From: Schaalia sp. 19OD2882
GTDB lineage: Bacteria; Actinomycetota; Actinomycetes; Actinomycetales; Actinomycetaceae
Direction: 5' to 3'
NCBI RefSeq assembly: GCF_018986735.1
Contig: NZ_CP065521.1
Location: 1,178,001 to 1,242,000, forward strand
Length of the DNA: 64,000 bases
Part shown: positions 1-9,469 of the stretch, one piece after another
How positions within the stretch are numbered: position 1 is the stretch's first letter
Layout: each line of letters opens with the position of its first letter
Program-made: the position numbers and the translations under genes
The notes under the pieces: generated by a model
Database searches by the model: none
What the model saw: only the letters and a program-made list of their open reading frames with translations
Told to the model about the DNA's origin: nothing

Positions 1-4
1 GATG

Positions 5-1072
5 ATGAGCTTCGCCCAGTGGGGCAATGCCCTGTACGCGGGGGACAAGTCGTACCCCATCGTCCCCAACCGCAAGATCTTCGTCGGTGTCTCCGGAGCG
101 ATCGTCCTGCTGTCCTTCGTCCTCATGGCCGTACTGGGCATCCAGCGCTCCATCGAGTTCACCGGGGGCTCGCAGTTCACGGTCGTCGGTTCCGCAGTGA
201 CCACCCAGCAGATCGCGGTCGACGCCGTCAAGGGCACGGGCCTGGCCTCCGAAGTCAAGGTCTCCAACGTCGGTACCGACGGCATCCGTGTCCAGACCGA
301 GTCCCTGAGTTCTGCCGACACGGCGACCGTGCGCGACGCACTGGCCAAGGCCTACGAGGTGCCTGCCACCGACATCCAGTCCTCCTCCATCGGACCGTCC
401 TGGGGCAAGGACGTGACATGGAAGGCCGCCCAATCGCTGGTCATCTTCCTCACGCTGGTGGCGGCCCTCATGGCGGTGTACTTCCGTTCGTGGACCATGG
501 CCGCCTCGGCGATCATCGCCCTCGTGCACGACATCGTCGTCACCGTCGGCTTCTTCTCGCTGCTCCACGTGGAGATCTCACCGGCCACCGTCATCGGCTT
601 CCTGACGATCCTCGGGTACTCCCTCTACGACACCGTCGTCGTCTTCGACAAGGTGCGTGAGCTGACCAGGGACATCGACGAGCAGAAGCGCTACACCTTC
701 GCCGAACTGGTCAACCTGGCCGTCAACCAGACGATGGTGCGCTCCATCAACACCTCCGTGGTGGCTCTGCTGCCCGTGGGCGCGATCCTCGTCATCGGGT
801 CCCTCCTTCTGGGAGCCGGCACTCTCACCGACATCTCACTTGCCCTGTTCATCGGCATGATCGCGGGAACCTATTCCTCGATCTTCATCGCCTCCCCGCT
901 GCTCGTCATCTTCGAGGAAATGCGCGGCAGGCGGAGGGCCCATGACGAACTGGTCGCCGCCGAACGCACCCGCCACGGCCACACCACGGACGAGCCCGTC
1001 CGGGTGGCACCAGTGGTGCCGGGACGGCGCCTCGGCAACGAGAACCAGCCCAAGCGGAAGGGGCATCGCTGA
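5..1072 (+). CDS. secF: Protein translocase subunit SecF
   Basis: SecF is the smaller of the paired SecDF membrane proteins that use the proton motive force to help Sec-translocated proteins leave the translocon. The protein has the RND-type SecF layout: one N-terminal membrane segment (about residues 28-48), an extracytoplasmic domain opening with IEFTGGSQF, then a cluster of about five further membrane segments including a GFLTILGYSLYDTVVVFD stretch typical of SecF. A charged, disordered cytoplasmic tail ends the protein. Two ATG codons lie in tandem at 2 and 5; I chose 5, where TGATG would also place a stop codon for an upstream secD. The secD gene itself lies outside the window. The stop overlaps the apt start by one base, indicating co-transcription. 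Confidence 0.95.
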   Translation: MSFAQWGNALYAGDKSYPIVPNRKIFVGVSGAIVLLSFVLMAVLGIQRSIEFTGGSQFTVVGSAVTTQQIAVDAVKGTGLASEVKVSNVGTDGIRVQTESLSSADTATVRDALAKAYEVPATDIQSSSIGPSWGKDVTWKAAQSLVIFLTLVAALMAVYFRSWTMAASAIIALVHDIVVTVGFFSLLHVEISPATVIGFLTILGYSLYDTVVVFDKVRELTRDIDEQKRYTFAELVNLAVNQTMVRSINTSVVALLPVGAILVIGSLLLGAGTLTDISLALFIGMIAGTYSSIFIASPLLVIFEEMRGRRRAHDELVAAERTRHGHTTDEPVRVAPVVPGRRLGNENQPKRKGHR

Positions 1073-1611
1073 TGGCACACGAGTTCGGTGACCGCATTGC
1101 GCACCTGGTCACCTCGAACCTGCGTGAGATCCAGGACTTCCCGGAGCCGGGCGTCCTCTTCCGCGACATCACGCCCCTGTTGGCCAATGGACCCGCCTTC
1201 AAGGAGCTTGTCGACCTGCTTGCCGAGCACTACGAGGGTCGCATCGACGCCGTCGCCGGTCTGGAGTCGCGGGGCTTCGTCCTGGCGGCGCCCCTTGCCA
1301 CCACACTTGGCATCGGCATGCTCACCATCCGCAAGGCGGGAAAGCTTCCCGGCCCCGTGATCGGCGTGGACTACTGCCTGGAGTACGGGACGGCTCGCAT
1401 GGAACTGCGCCCCGACTCGGTCGAAGTGGGCTCTCGTGTGCTCGTCCTGGACGACGTGCTGGCCACCGGCGGCACGGCAGCGGCATCGGCCCAGCTCCTG
1501 CGTCAGGCCGGGGCCGAGGTGGTTGCCATCGCCGTCCTGCTGGAGCTCGAAGCGCTGGGCGGTCGTGCGCGCCTGGCTGGCGAAACCGTGGAGTCCGCCG
1601 TCGTCTTCTGA
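1072..1611 (+). CDS. apt: Adenine phosphoribosyltransferase
   Basis: This enzyme makes AMP from adenine and PRPP in cytoplasmic purine salvage. At 179 residues it has the usual Apt length. The N-terminal IQDFPEPGVLFRDITPLL block is characteristic of Apt, and the PRPP-binding loop VLVLDDVLATGGTAAA lies around residues 122-137. The ATG shares a base with the secF stop (TGATG), so translation is probably coupled. The order secF-apt-rel is a recurring actinobacterial arrangement that puts purine salvage beside ppGpp metabolism; that is family knowledge rather than something shown here. A strong hairpin follows the stop codon. Confidence 0.95.
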   Translation: MAHEFGDRIAHLVTSNLREIQDFPEPGVLFRDITPLLANGPAFKELVDLLAEHYEGRIDAVAGLESRGFVLAAPLATTLGIGMLTIRKAGKLPGPVIGVDYCLEYGTARMELRPDSVEVGSRVLVLDDVLATGGTAAASAQLLRQAGAEVVAIAVLLELEALGGRARLAGETVESAVVF

Positions 1612-1626
1612 CCGGCCGGTCTCGTC

Positions 1627-1657
1627 GAGGCACCCGTGTGACCTGCACGGGTGCCTC
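1627..1657 (+). terminator. Intrinsic terminator after apt
   Basis: A perfect 12-bp stem (arms 1627-1638 and 1646-1657) with a 7-base loop lies between apt and rel. No clear U-tract follows, as is common in GC-rich actinobacteria. It ends just before the -10 box of rel, so it probably separates the secF-apt transcript from the rel promoter. Confidence 0.7.
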
Positions 1658-1664
1658 ACGCGCA

Positions 1665-1670
1665 TATCAT
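1665..1670 (+). promoter_or_regulatory. -10 box of a leaderless rel promoter
   Basis: TATCAT lies six bases before the ATG of rel. That spacing puts the transcription start at or next to the A of the ATG, so the mRNA would be leaderless. No convincing -35 hexamer is visible. Confidence 0.6.
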
Positions 1671-1676
1671 GGGGCA

Positions 1677-4007
1677 ATGGCAGACCAGACGACTCCTCAG
1701 ACCCCGAAGGCCCCTGCGGCCGGTTCACTGGTGCGCTCAGGACTCGTGTGGGTCGGGGCGCGTTCACGCACCACCGCTCCGGAGATCGAACCGCTGGTGC
1801 GCGCCCTTCGCGCCAACCACCCCAAAGCCGACGTGTCGGTGATCGAACGGGCCTACGCCACCGCGGAGCGAGCCCACCGCGGCCAGGTCCGCAAGTCCGG
1901 AGAGCCCTACATCACCCATCCGGTGGCAGTGGCGACGATCCTCGCCGAAATGGGCATGACCACCCCGACATTGGTGGCTGCTCTGCTGCACGACACCGTC
2001 GAGGACACCGACTACACGGTCGAGCAGCTCACCGCGGACTTCGGCGAACCCATCGCCCAGCTGGTCGACGGCGTGACCAAACTCGACAAGGTGCGCTACG
2101 GGGCCTCCGCCCAGTCGGAGACCCTGCGCAAGATGATCGTGGCCATGAGCCGCGACATCCGCGTGCTCCTCATCAAGCTGGGTGACCGGCTGCACAATGC
2201 GCGCACCTGGCGCTTCGTGCCCGCGGAATCCGCCAAACGCAAGGCCCAGGAGACCCTGGAGATCTACGCCCCCCTGGCGCACCGCCTGGGCATGAACATG
2301 ATCAAGTGGGAGTTGGAGGAACTCTCCTTCAAGACCCTCTACCCGGAGATCTACGCGGAGATAGACCGCCTCGTGGGGGAGAGGGCTCCTGAGCGGGAGA
2401 CCTACCTGCGTGAGGTCATCGGACGCATCGAGGAGGACCTGCGTCGCTCCGGAACCAAGGGGACCGTCAGCGGACGCCCGAAGAACCACTACTCGATCTA
2501 CCAGAAGATGATCGTGCGTGGAAAGGCCTTCGACGAGATCTTCGACCTGGTCGCAGTGCGCGTCCTGGTGGAGTCCGTCAAGGACTGCTACGCGGTCCTT
2601 GGGGCCCTGCACGGCAGGTGGAACCCGATTCCGGGCCGCTTCAAGGACTACATCGCCATGCCGAAGTTCAACCTCTACCAGTCGCTGCACACGACGGTGG
2701 TGGGCCCGGGCGGTCGGCCGGTGGAGATCCAGATCCGCACCTTCGAGATGCATGAACGCGCCGAACACGGTGTGGCCGCCCACTGGAAGTACAAGCAGAA
2801 CCCGAACGCCACCTCCGCCGACTCCGACAAGATGAGTTCGGACGAGCAACTCAACTGGCTGCGGTCCCTGGTCGAGATGGAACGGGAGACCGGGGACCCC
2901 GAGGAGTTCCTCGACGCCCTGCGCTACGAGATCGCCGGCGACGAGGTCTACGTCTTCACTCCGCGCGGTGAGGTGATCGTCCTTCCCGCGGGCGGCACAC
3001 CTGTCGACTTCGCCTACGCCGTGCACACCGAGGTCGGCCACCACATGGTGGGAGCCAAGGTCAACGGGCGCTTGGTCTCCTTGGACACGAAACTCGACTC
3101 AGGTGAAACCGTCGAGGTGGTGACCTCGAAGTCCGACAAGGCAGGACCTTCGCGGGACTGGCTGGCCTTCGTCGCCTCCCCCAGGGCCCGTTCGAAGATC
3201 AAGGCGTGGTTCTCCAAGGAGCGCCGCGAGGAGGCCATAGAGACCGGCAAGGAGCATCTGGCTCGCGCCATGCGCAAGCAGAACCTGCCTCTGCAGCGTC
3301 TCATGAACCACGAGTCCCTCATGGCGGTGGCCAATGCCCTGGGGCATCCGGACGTGTCCGCCCTGTACGCGGCCGTGGGCGAGAACCACGTGTCCGCACA
3401 AAACGTCGTGTCGAAACTCGTGGAGAACCTTGGCGGGGGCGACGGCACGGAGGAGACACTCTCAGAGGCGGTCACCCCCGGTTCGCTCACGCGGGGACGC
3501 GCTGCGGCCACCTCCGACTCCGGAATCTCGGTGACGGGGATGAACTCCAATGAGATCTGGGTGAAGCTGGCCAGGTGCTGCACTCCCGTGCCCGGCGACG
3601 AGATCGTCGGTTTCATCACCAGGGGCCAGGGGGTTTCCGTGCACCGCAAGGACTGCCAGAACGCGATGCGCCTTTCGGAGGTGCAGCCCGAACGCTTCGC
3701 GGAGGTCCACTGGAACTCCACGCAGGCGGGGGTCCAGTACCTGGTGCAGATCGAAACCCGGGCCCTGGACCGTCCGGGGCTGCTCTCGGACCTGACCCGG
3801 GTGCTCTCCGACTACCGCGTCAACATTCTCACGGCAACGACGGGCCTGTCCGGGGACCAGATCGCAACCGCACGCTTCTCCTTCGAGCTGGCCGACATGG
3901 CCCACCTCAACGCGGTGTTGGCTGCCCTGCGTCGGGTCGACGGCGTCTTCGAGGCCGTGCGACTCATGGGCAATGCCTCGCGGCGCCACGAGGTCTCGAA
4001 CGGATGA
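1677..4007 (+). CDS. rel: Bifunctional (p)ppGpp synthetase/hydrolase (RelA/SpoT)
   Basis: This long RSH enzyme makes and degrades the alarmone (p)ppGpp to control the stringent response. The 776 residues carry the full domain order: HD hydrolase domain with the HDTVED motif (about residues 40-200), a synthetase domain with FNLYQSLHTTVVGP (about 250-370), a TGS domain (about 415-475), a zinc-finger-like region with CCTPVPGD, and a C-terminal ACT domain (about 690-765). Both catalytic halves look intact, so it is probably the single housekeeping Rel. An in-frame GTG at 1638 was rejected because it lies inside the terminator stem; ATG 1677 sits six bases after a -10 box. Confidence 0.96.
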   Translation: MADQTTPQTPKAPAAGSLVRSGLVWVGARSRTTAPEIEPLVRALRANHPKADVSVIERAYATAERAHRGQVRKSGEPYITHPVAVATILAEMGMTTPTLVAALLHDTVEDTDYTVEQLTADFGEPIAQLVDGVTKLDKVRYGASAQSETLRKMIVAMSRDIRVLLIKLGDRLHNARTWRFVPAESAKRKAQETLEIYAPLAHRLGMNMIKWELEELSFKTLYPEIYAEIDRLVGERAPERETYLREVIGRIEEDLRRSGTKGTVSGRPKNHYSIYQKMIVRGKAFDEIFDLVAVRVLVESVKDCYAVLGALHGRWNPIPGRFKDYIAMPKFNLYQSLHTTVVGPGGRPVEIQIRTFEMHERAEHGVAAHWKYKQNPNATSADSDKMSSDEQLNWLRSLVEMERETGDPEEFLDALRYEIAGDEVYVFTPRGEVIVLPAGGTPVDFAYAVHTEVGHHMVGAKVNGRLVSLDTKLDSGETVEVVTSKSDKAGPSRDWLAFVASPRARSKIKAWFSKERREEAIETGKEHLARAMRKQNLPLQRLMNHESLMAVANALGHPDVSALYAAVGENHVSAQNVVSKLVENLGGGDGTEETLSEAVTPGSLTRGRAAATSDSGISVTGMNSNEIWVKLARCCTPVPGDEIVGFITRGQGVSVHRKDCQNAMRLSEVQPERFAEVHWNSTQAGVQYLVQIETRALDRPGLLSDLTRVLSDYRVNILTATTGLSGDQIATARFSFELADMAHLNAVLAALRRVDGVFEAVRLMGNASRRHEVSNG

Positions 4008-4057
4008 CGAAATCCCATGTGACGGTCTTCATTTCGTAACAGGGGCTTCTCAGTGCA

Positions 4058-4063
4058 TAGGAT
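4058..4063 (+). promoter_or_regulatory. -10 box upstream of the DUF349 gene
   Basis: TAGGAT, the commonest -10 form in this window, lies 87 bases before the chosen GTG start and leaves a leader of roughly 80 bases. No clear -35 box is visible. Confidence 0.5.
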
Positions 4064-4150
4064 GGGACCTGTGCCACACCTTGGCACGTGCGCACTGGTG
4101 TGCGCGACCGCGCCCGGGCGCCCTGCGCCCTCGTCGAACGAAGGACCATC

Positions 4151-5563
4151 GTGACCGAGACTCCCGCCACCGAACCGCAGGCCACCACCGACCCTGCCGA
4201 GACCACTTCACCGGCACCGGAGCCCCAAGCCACGCAGACACCCGCCTCGGAGGCGGCCCCTGCTCCCGTCGAGGAGACTGCGGCCCCGGCTCCGGAGGAA
4301 GTCGTCGAGGCCGCTTCCCCGACCGAGCTGACCACCTCCGAGTTCGCCCGCATCGACGAGGTCGGCAACGTCTACGTCATCGACGAGGGGGGCGAACGCA
4401 TCGTCGGTGCCTACCCGGAGGGCCTGCCCGCGGACCCCTTGGCCCTTTACGTGCGCCGCTTCGAGGATCTCCAGGCCACGGTGAAACTCTTCGAGGACCG
4501 CCTGGCCACCATGTCCCCCAAGGACATCGACCAGACGCTCGCCACCATCACCGCAGCCGTCGTGCAACCCAACGCCATCGGCGACCTGCCCGGCCTGCGC
4601 GCCCGCGTCGAAGCCGTGACGGCCCGCGCACAGGAACGCAAGGAACAGGCACGCGAGGAACGCCGCATCGCCAAGGAGAACGCCTTGGCAGAGCGCACCG
4701 CGCTTGTGGAGAGGGCCGAAGAGGTTGTCGCCCAGGACCCGGAACGCACCCACTGGAAGCAGTCGGGCCAGGCCCTTCGTGACCTCCTGGAGGAGTGGAA
4801 GGCCCAGCAGCGCAGGGGGCCGCGCCTCGACAAGTCCGTCGAGGACGGCCTGTGGAAGCGCTTCTCGGCGGCGCGCACCCTCTTCGACCGTCACCGTCGC
4901 CAGTACTTCAGCGCCCTCGACCAGGCGCAGAGCGAGGCCAAGCGCATCAAGGAGCAGCTCATTGCGGAGGCCGAGGCGCTGCAGACCTCCACCGACTGGG
5001 GAGCCACCTCGGCCGCCTACAGGGCCCTCATGGACCGGTGGAAGGTGGCCCCACGCGCCTCCCGCAAGGAGGATGACGCACTGTGGGCGCGTTTCCGCGC
5101 CGCCCAGCAGGTCTTCTTCGATGCCCGTCGCGCAAAGGACCAGGCCACCGACGCCGAGTACCGTGAGAATCTCGTGGCCAAGGAGGCCCTCCTCGTGGAG
5201 GCAGAGGCCATCGTCCCTGTCGGTGACTTGGACGCCGCCAAGACCGCTCTGCGTTCGGTCCAGGAACGCTGGGACGAGATCGGACGTGTCCCCTCGGCCG
5301 ACCACCCGCGTCTGGACCAGCGGCTGCGCGCCGTCGAAGGCGCTGTGCGGGCCGCTGAGGACAGGGAATGGCGCCGCACCAATCCGGAGACGCGCGCCCG
5401 CGCCGAAGGTATGCTCGGCCAGCTCGAAGCCCAGGTCGCCAGGTTCGAAGCGGACCTCGCCGCCGCCGAGGCTGCGGGAAATGCGAAGAAGACCAAGGAA
5501 CTGGCGGACACCCTCGCCACGAAGAAGGCGTGGCTGGAGCAGATCCGCTCCTCGATGGACTGA
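4151..5563 (+). CDS. DUF349 domain protein
   Basis: This 470-residue cytoplasmic protein consists of an acidic, Pro/Ala/Glu-rich N-terminus (about residues 1-55) followed by long charged helices with repeated W-K-x5-R-x5-D-D-x-LW-x-R-F type units, the signature of DUF349 repeats; at least three are visible. The C-terminal third is a predicted coiled coil. DUF349 proteins are widespread in actinobacteria and have no agreed biochemical role that I can assign from sequence. The GTG at 4151 was chosen over an upstream ATG at 4088 because GAAGGA lies a few bases before it. One base separates its stop from the next gene, so the two are probably one transcript. Confidence 0.85.
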   Translation: MTETPATEPQATTDPAETTSPAPEPQATQTPASEAAPAPVEETAAPAPEEVVEAASPTELTTSEFARIDEVGNVYVIDEGGERIVGAYPEGLPADPLALYVRRFEDLQATVKLFEDRLATMSPKDIDQTLATITAAVVQPNAIGDLPGLRARVEAVTARAQERKEQAREERRIAKENALAERTALVERAEEVVAQDPERTHWKQSGQALRDLLEEWKAQQRRGPRLDKSVEDGLWKRFSAARTLFDRHRRQYFSALDQAQSEAKRIKEQLIAEAEALQTSTDWGATSAAYRALMDRWKVAPRASRKEDDALWARFRAAQQVFFDARRAKDQATDAEYRENLVAKEALLVEAEAIVPVGDLDAAKTALRSVQERWDEIGRVPSADHPRLDQRLRAVEGAVRAAEDREWRRTNPETRARAEGMLGQLEAQVARFEADLAAAEAAGNAKKTKELADTLATKKAWLEQIRSSMD

Positions 5564-5564
5564 C

Positions 5565-6311
5565 ATGCGCCTGCACGTCGTCCCCACCCCCTTCTACGGG
5601 GCAAATTGTGTCGTCGTCCTGCCCGAGGAGGGCGAGGGCCCTGCCTTGGTCGTCGACCCCTCCTACGGGGTCACCTCCGAGATCCGTCGAATCCTCGACG
5701 ACTCGGGCTGCGCCTTGGCGGGGGTGCTCCTGACCCACGGGCATCCCGACCACGTGTGGGAGGCCGCCGAGGTGGCCTCCTGGGGCACCGAGGCCGACTT
5801 GGGCGGCCCTGTGCCCGTGTGGCTGCCGGGCCCCGACATGTACCGGATGGATGCGCCACTGGGCCTCGTCCAGATCCCGCCGCCCGACCTGGGACTGCCC
5901 GAATGGGTCAAGCCGACCTCATTGCGCCCCTTCCCGGCCGGCTCGGTCGAACTGGTTCCCGGACTGTGGACGAAGATGGTCCCGGCCCCCGGCCACACCG
6001 AAGGATCCGCGCTGTTCATCGCCCACACTCCGCTGACCGTGACCCTTGAGGAGCCCAAGGGCCCGCGTGTCGTCCACGCCAGCCCGGTGCCGGAGCCGTG
6101 GGCGCTGTCCGCCGACGTGATCTTCGCCGGATCCGTCGGACGCACGGACCTGCCCGGTGGGGACGAGACCCAGATGCGCCACAGCCTGCGCACCTTGGCC
6201 AACGCCTTGGATCCGGCCACCGTCCTGGTCCCCGGACACGGCCCACTGACGACCATGGCGGAGGAACTGGCCACCAACCCCTACATCGCCAGAGCTCGCC
6301 GCATCGGCTGA
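5565..6311 (+). CDS. Metallo-beta-lactamase-fold hydrolase (glyoxalase II-like)
   Basis: A 248-residue hydrolase of the MBL superfamily, probably with two metal ions. The HxHxDH signature appears as THGHPDH near residue 60, a second metal ligand fits PAPGHTEGS near residue 142, and a further Asp/His pair fits FAGSVGRTDLPGGD and VPGHGPLTT near the C-terminus. This layout matches YcbL/GloB-type hydrolases that act on thioesters such as S-lactoyl-thiols. The real substrate cannot be read from sequence. The gene follows the DUF349 gene by one base and precedes hisS, an order often seen in actinobacteria. Confidence 0.88.
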   Translation: MRLHVVPTPFYGANCVVVLPEEGEGPALVVDPSYGVTSEIRRILDDSGCALAGVLLTHGHPDHVWEAAEVASWGTEADLGGPVPVWLPGPDMYRMDAPLGLVQIPPPDLGLPEWVKPTSLRPFPAGSVELVPGLWTKMVPAPGHTEGSALFIAHTPLTVTLEEPKGPRVVHASPVPEPWALSADVIFAGSVGRTDLPGGDETQMRHSLRTLANALDPATVLVPGHGPLTTMAEELATNPYIARARRIG

Positions 6312-6334
6312 ACCCAGACCACCACAGTCCCCAC

Positions 6335-6364
6335 ACCACCGACCGCCGGCCGGACGGCGGTGGT
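6335..6364 (+). terminator. Bulged hairpin between the MBL gene and hisS
   Basis: ACCACCG at 6335-6341 pairs with CGGTGGT at 6358-6364, and an inner CCG/CGG extends the stem past a bulged A. It may be a weak terminator or a processing site in the leader of hisS. Confidence 0.4.
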
Positions 6365-6390
6365 CGCCACGCACATGGGAGGATGAACGC

Positions 6391-7746
6391 ATGGCACGCA
6401 CATCCCTGTCCGGTTTCCCCGAATGGTTGCCTGAAGGTCGCATCATCGAACAGCAGGTCCTGGACCACCTGCGAGAAGTCTTCGAGCTGCACGGCTTCGT
6501 CGGCATCGAGACCCGCGCGGTGGAGACCCTCGAGCAGCTCGAGGCCAAGGGCGAGACCTCCAAGGAGATCTACGTCCTGGACCGTCTCCAGGCGCTCAAG
6601 GCAGCCGAGGAGGGGGGACGGGGCGCCTCTTCGAAGGAACGGCGCATGGGACTGCACTTCGACCTGACCGTCCCCTTCGCCCGGTACATCGTCGAGAACG
6701 CCAATGACCTTGACTTCCCCTTCAAGCGCTACCAGATCCAGAAGGTGTGGCGCGGTGAGCGCCCCCAGGACGGTCGCTTCCGCGAATTCACGCAGGCAGA
6801 CATCGACGTGGTCGGCCTGGGAACCCTCGCCTTCCACCACGAGGTCGAGGTCGCCCTGATCATGGCCGAGGCCCTGTCCACCCTGCCGATCCCGCCCATC
6901 CACGTCCTGGTGAACAACCGCAAAGTGGTCCAGGGAGTGTGCGAGTCGCTGGGAGTGGTCGATGTCGAGGCGGCGCTGCGCGGCCTGGACAAGCTCGACA
7001 AGATCGGTGCCGACGGAGTCCGTGAAGAACTCGCCCGCTCCGGCATCGACGCCGCTGCCGCCGACACCCTGCTGGAGATGGCCGGAATCCGGGGAAGCGA
7101 CACCGAACAGATCCGGGCGGCCGTGGCCGCCCTGGGCGTGGCCGGTGAGCTCCTGACGCAGGGGCTCGATGAACTGTGCGCCCTTCTGGACCAGGCCCGA
7201 CGCCACCTGCCGGGTGTCGTGGTCGCGGACCTGAAGATCGCGCGGGGACTCGACTACTACACGGGCACCGTCTACGAAACCGTCATCGAGGGCCACGAGG
7301 ACCTCGGGTCGATCTGCTCGGGCGGCCGCTACGACTCCCTGGTCAAGGACGGCAAACGCGCGTATCCGGGCGTGGGTTTGTCCGTCGGTGTGTCCCGCTT
7401 GGTCTCCCGCATGCTTGCTGCCCCCATGGTGCGTGCCAGCAGGAAGGTGCCCACTGCGGTCCTCGTGGCCGTGTCCGACGAGGGCGCCCGCGCACACAGT
7501 GACCTTGTGGCCGCGGCCCTGCGTTCGCGCGGAATCTGCACCGACGTGGCCCCGAGCGCCGCGAAGTTCGGCAAACAGATCAAGTACGCCGACAAGCGAG
7601 GCATCCCCTACGTGTGGTTCCCCGGCGAGGACGGAGCGTGCGACACGGTCAAGGACATTCGGACGGGCGAACAGGTCGAGGCCGACGCGGCCTCGTGGGC
7701 CCCGGCCCGGGTGGACCTGCGCCCGCGTGTGGAGAGGGTGGACTGA
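6391..7746 (+). CDS. hisS: Histidine--tRNA ligase
   Basis: This is a class II aminoacyl-tRNA synthetase that charges tRNA-His. The 451 residues show motif 2 around FKRYQIQKVWRGERPQ with GRFREFTQADIDVVG following, the histidine-binding ARGLDYYTGTVYE (HisA) block near residue 285, motif 3 in GVGLSVGVSRLVSRML, and a C-terminal anticodon-binding domain. Its length and insertions fit the actinobacterial/eukaryote-like HisRS form rather than the shorter E. coli type; that comparison is from memory. A GGGAGG ribosome-binding site precedes the ATG. One base separates its stop from the first GTPase gene, suggesting co-transcription. Confidence 0.95.
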   Translation: MARTSLSGFPEWLPEGRIIEQQVLDHLREVFELHGFVGIETRAVETLEQLEAKGETSKEIYVLDRLQALKAAEEGGRGASSKERRMGLHFDLTVPFARYIVENANDLDFPFKRYQIQKVWRGERPQDGRFREFTQADIDVVGLGTLAFHHEVEVALIMAEALSTLPIPPIHVLVNNRKVVQGVCESLGVVDVEAALRGLDKLDKIGADGVREELARSGIDAAAADTLLEMAGIRGSDTEQIRAAVAALGVAGELLTQGLDELCALLDQARRHLPGVVVADLKIARGLDYYTGTVYETVIEGHEDLGSICSGGRYDSLVKDGKRAYPGVGLSVGVSRLVSRMLAAPMVRASRKVPTAVLVAVSDEGARAHSDLVAAALRSRGICTDVAPSAAKFGKQIKYADKRGIPYVWFPGEDGACDTVKDIRTGEQVEADAASWAPARVDLRPRVERVD

Positions 7747-7747
7747 C

Positions 7748-9469
7748 GTGGACGGCATCGCCGCTCTGCATGCACTTCGACGCGCCTTGGCCGACGCCGA
7801 CCTGACCCTGCCCACGCCGACCTCGGCGGCGGCGGATTCGGCCCGTCGCAGGGCGATTCGCCGCCTGGACGACCACGTGCTGCCGCGCGCGCAGTCCCTT
7901 GACGCTCCACTGCTGTGCGTCGTGGGAGGCTCGACCGGGTCCGGAAAGTCGACGATGTTCAACTCTCTGGTCGGAGAGGTCGTGTCCTCCTCCTCGCCGA
8001 TCCGCCCGACCACGCGCAGACCTGTCCTCTTGCACCACGGCGCGGACGCCCCACTCTTCGAAGGCATCCGCGTGCTGCCCGAGCTGGCGCGCGTACGCAT
8101 CCGGGCAGGTTCGGCCCCGACTCCAGCGGGTCACGGGAGCACTCGGGAACTGGAGGTGCGTGAACACCAGTGGCTGCCCGCCGGCTTGGCGCTGCTCGAC
8201 TCCCCGGACGTGGACTCAGTGTCGGAGGAGAACAGGGACTTGGCCCGCCAGCTGCTGGATGCTGCGGACCTGTGGGTCTTCGTCACCACTGCCGCCCGCT
8301 ACGCGGACGCGGTGCCGTGGGAACTCCTGTCGGCGGCCGGCCGCAGCGGCATCGCCGTGGCCGTCGTCCTCAACCGTGTGCCGGGCGAGGCCGCCGAGGC
8401 CGTTGGACAGGACCTGCGGCGCATGATGGCTGACAAGGGTCTCGGCTCGGCGCCCCTGTTCACCGTCGAGGAACAGCGGCTCCGGGACGGCCTGCTTCCC
8501 GCAGACGCCTTGGCGCCCCTGGCGACCTGGTTGCGCGAGCTCGTGGCCGACTCGCACGCCCGCACCGAAGTCGCGCGTCGCGCCCTGACCGGGTCGCTGA
8601 CCGAAGTCCTGGCCGCGTGCTCCAAGGTGAGCACTGCCGCCGCGGAGATCACCGAGGAACTGCAGGCCGCACGGGACCTGCTCGACTCCCAGCGGGCAGC
8701 ATGCCTGGACCGCCTGCGCCAGGCCACGGCCGACGGCACGCTGCTGCGAGGTGAGGTCATGGCCCGCTGGCAGGACGTCGTCGGAGCCGCCGACTTGACC
8801 CGGAGCCTGAGTCGGACCTTCGCGGGTCTTCGCGACCGGGTCACCGCTTTCGTCCTTGGGCGCCCGACGCCCGTCGCACCGGTCGAGGACGCACTCGAAG
8901 CCGGTCTGGCCGCCCTCATCCACGAGGAGCTCCTGCGCGTGCGCGAGGACGCCGAACGCGCGTGGCGCGGATCCCCGGCCACCCGCGACCTCGTCGGCAC
9001 ACTCGAAAAGGTCGACGAGGCACGTGTCGAACGCCTGGCCGGGTACGTGACCCGGGAGTGGCAGAAGGACCTGTTGGCACTGGTGCGCACCGTCGGCGAA
9101 TCGAAGCGCGCAGCCGCCCGCATCGCCGCCATCGGCGTCAACGTGGTCGCGGTGGCGCTCATCATCGTCCTCTTCGCCTCCACTGGCGGTCTGACCGGTG
9201 TCGAGGTCGGTGTCTCGGCCGGCTCGGCGGTGCTCGCCCAGAAACTGCTGGAGACGATCTTCGGTGACCAGGCAGTGCGTTCGATGACCACCACCGCCAA
9301 GGCGCGACTCATGGAGCGTGTCGGCACCGTCATCGACGACACGCTGGCACCCATGGAGGAGGCCCTTCCTCCCACACCCGACACCGCAGCACTCGACTCA
9401 GCCGTCAAGGAGGTGAGCCAGCGATGGGAGACGCACTCCGAGCGCCCCAACGGATCCTCGAACGAGTGA
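7748..9469 (+). CDS. Dynamin-like GTPase, first of a pair
   Basis: A 573-residue predicted membrane-remodelling or membrane-associated GTPase. The P-loop GGSTGSGKST is at residues 60-69, the switch region carries RPTTRRP, and G3 appears as LLDSPDVDS. The G4 position reads LNRVP, lacking the Asp of the usual N/TKxD motif, so guanine specificity or hydrolysis may be altered. Long amphipathic helices follow, then a hydrophobic hairpin near residues 460-500 that could dip into the membrane. GTG 7748 was chosen because it lies one base after the hisS stop. The 3' end overlaps the next GTPase gene by 46 bases. Paired dynamin-like genes are known in other actinobacteria (IniA/IniC, DynA/DynB); orthology is not established here. 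Confidence 0.8.
   Translation: MDGIAALHALRRALADADLTLPTPTSAAADSARRRAIRRLDDHVLPRAQSLDAPLLCVVGGSTGSGKSTMFNSLVGEVVSSSSPIRPTTRRPVLLHHGADAPLFEGIRVLPELARVRIRAGSAPTPAGHGSTRELEVREHQWLPAGLALLDSPDVDSVSEENRDLARQLLDAADLWVFVTTAARYADAVPWELLSAAGRSGIAVAVVLNRVPGEAAEAVGQDLRRMMADKGLGSAPLFTVEEQRLRDGLLPADALAPLATWLRELVADSHARTEVARRALTGSLTEVLAACSKVSTAAAEITEELQAARDLLDSQRAACLDRLRQATADGTLLRGEVMARWQDVVGAADLTRSLSRTFAGLRDRVTAFVLGRPTPVAPVEDALEAGLAALIHEELLRVREDAERAWRGSPATRDLVGTLEKVDEARVERLAGYVTREWQKDLLALVRTVGESKRAAARIAAIGVNVVAVALIIVLFASTGGLTGVEVGVSAGSAVLAQKLLETIFGDQAVRSMTTTAKARLMERVGTVIDDTLAPMEEALPPTPDTAALDSAVKEVSQRWETHSERPNGSSNE

Noticed and set aside
1638..1676. Upstream in-frame GTG start for the (p)ppGpp enzyme
   Set aside because: It lies within the apt terminator stem and upstream of the -10 box; ATG 1677 has leaderless-promoter spacing.
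871..1767. Long minus-strand frame under secF and apt
   Set aside because: It is antisense to two clearly conserved genes and has no recognisable product; high GC content creates many such frames.
4008..4037. ACGAAAT/ATTTCGT pairing after rel
   Set aside because: The loop is about 17 bases and the stem is short and AT-rich, too weak to call a terminator.
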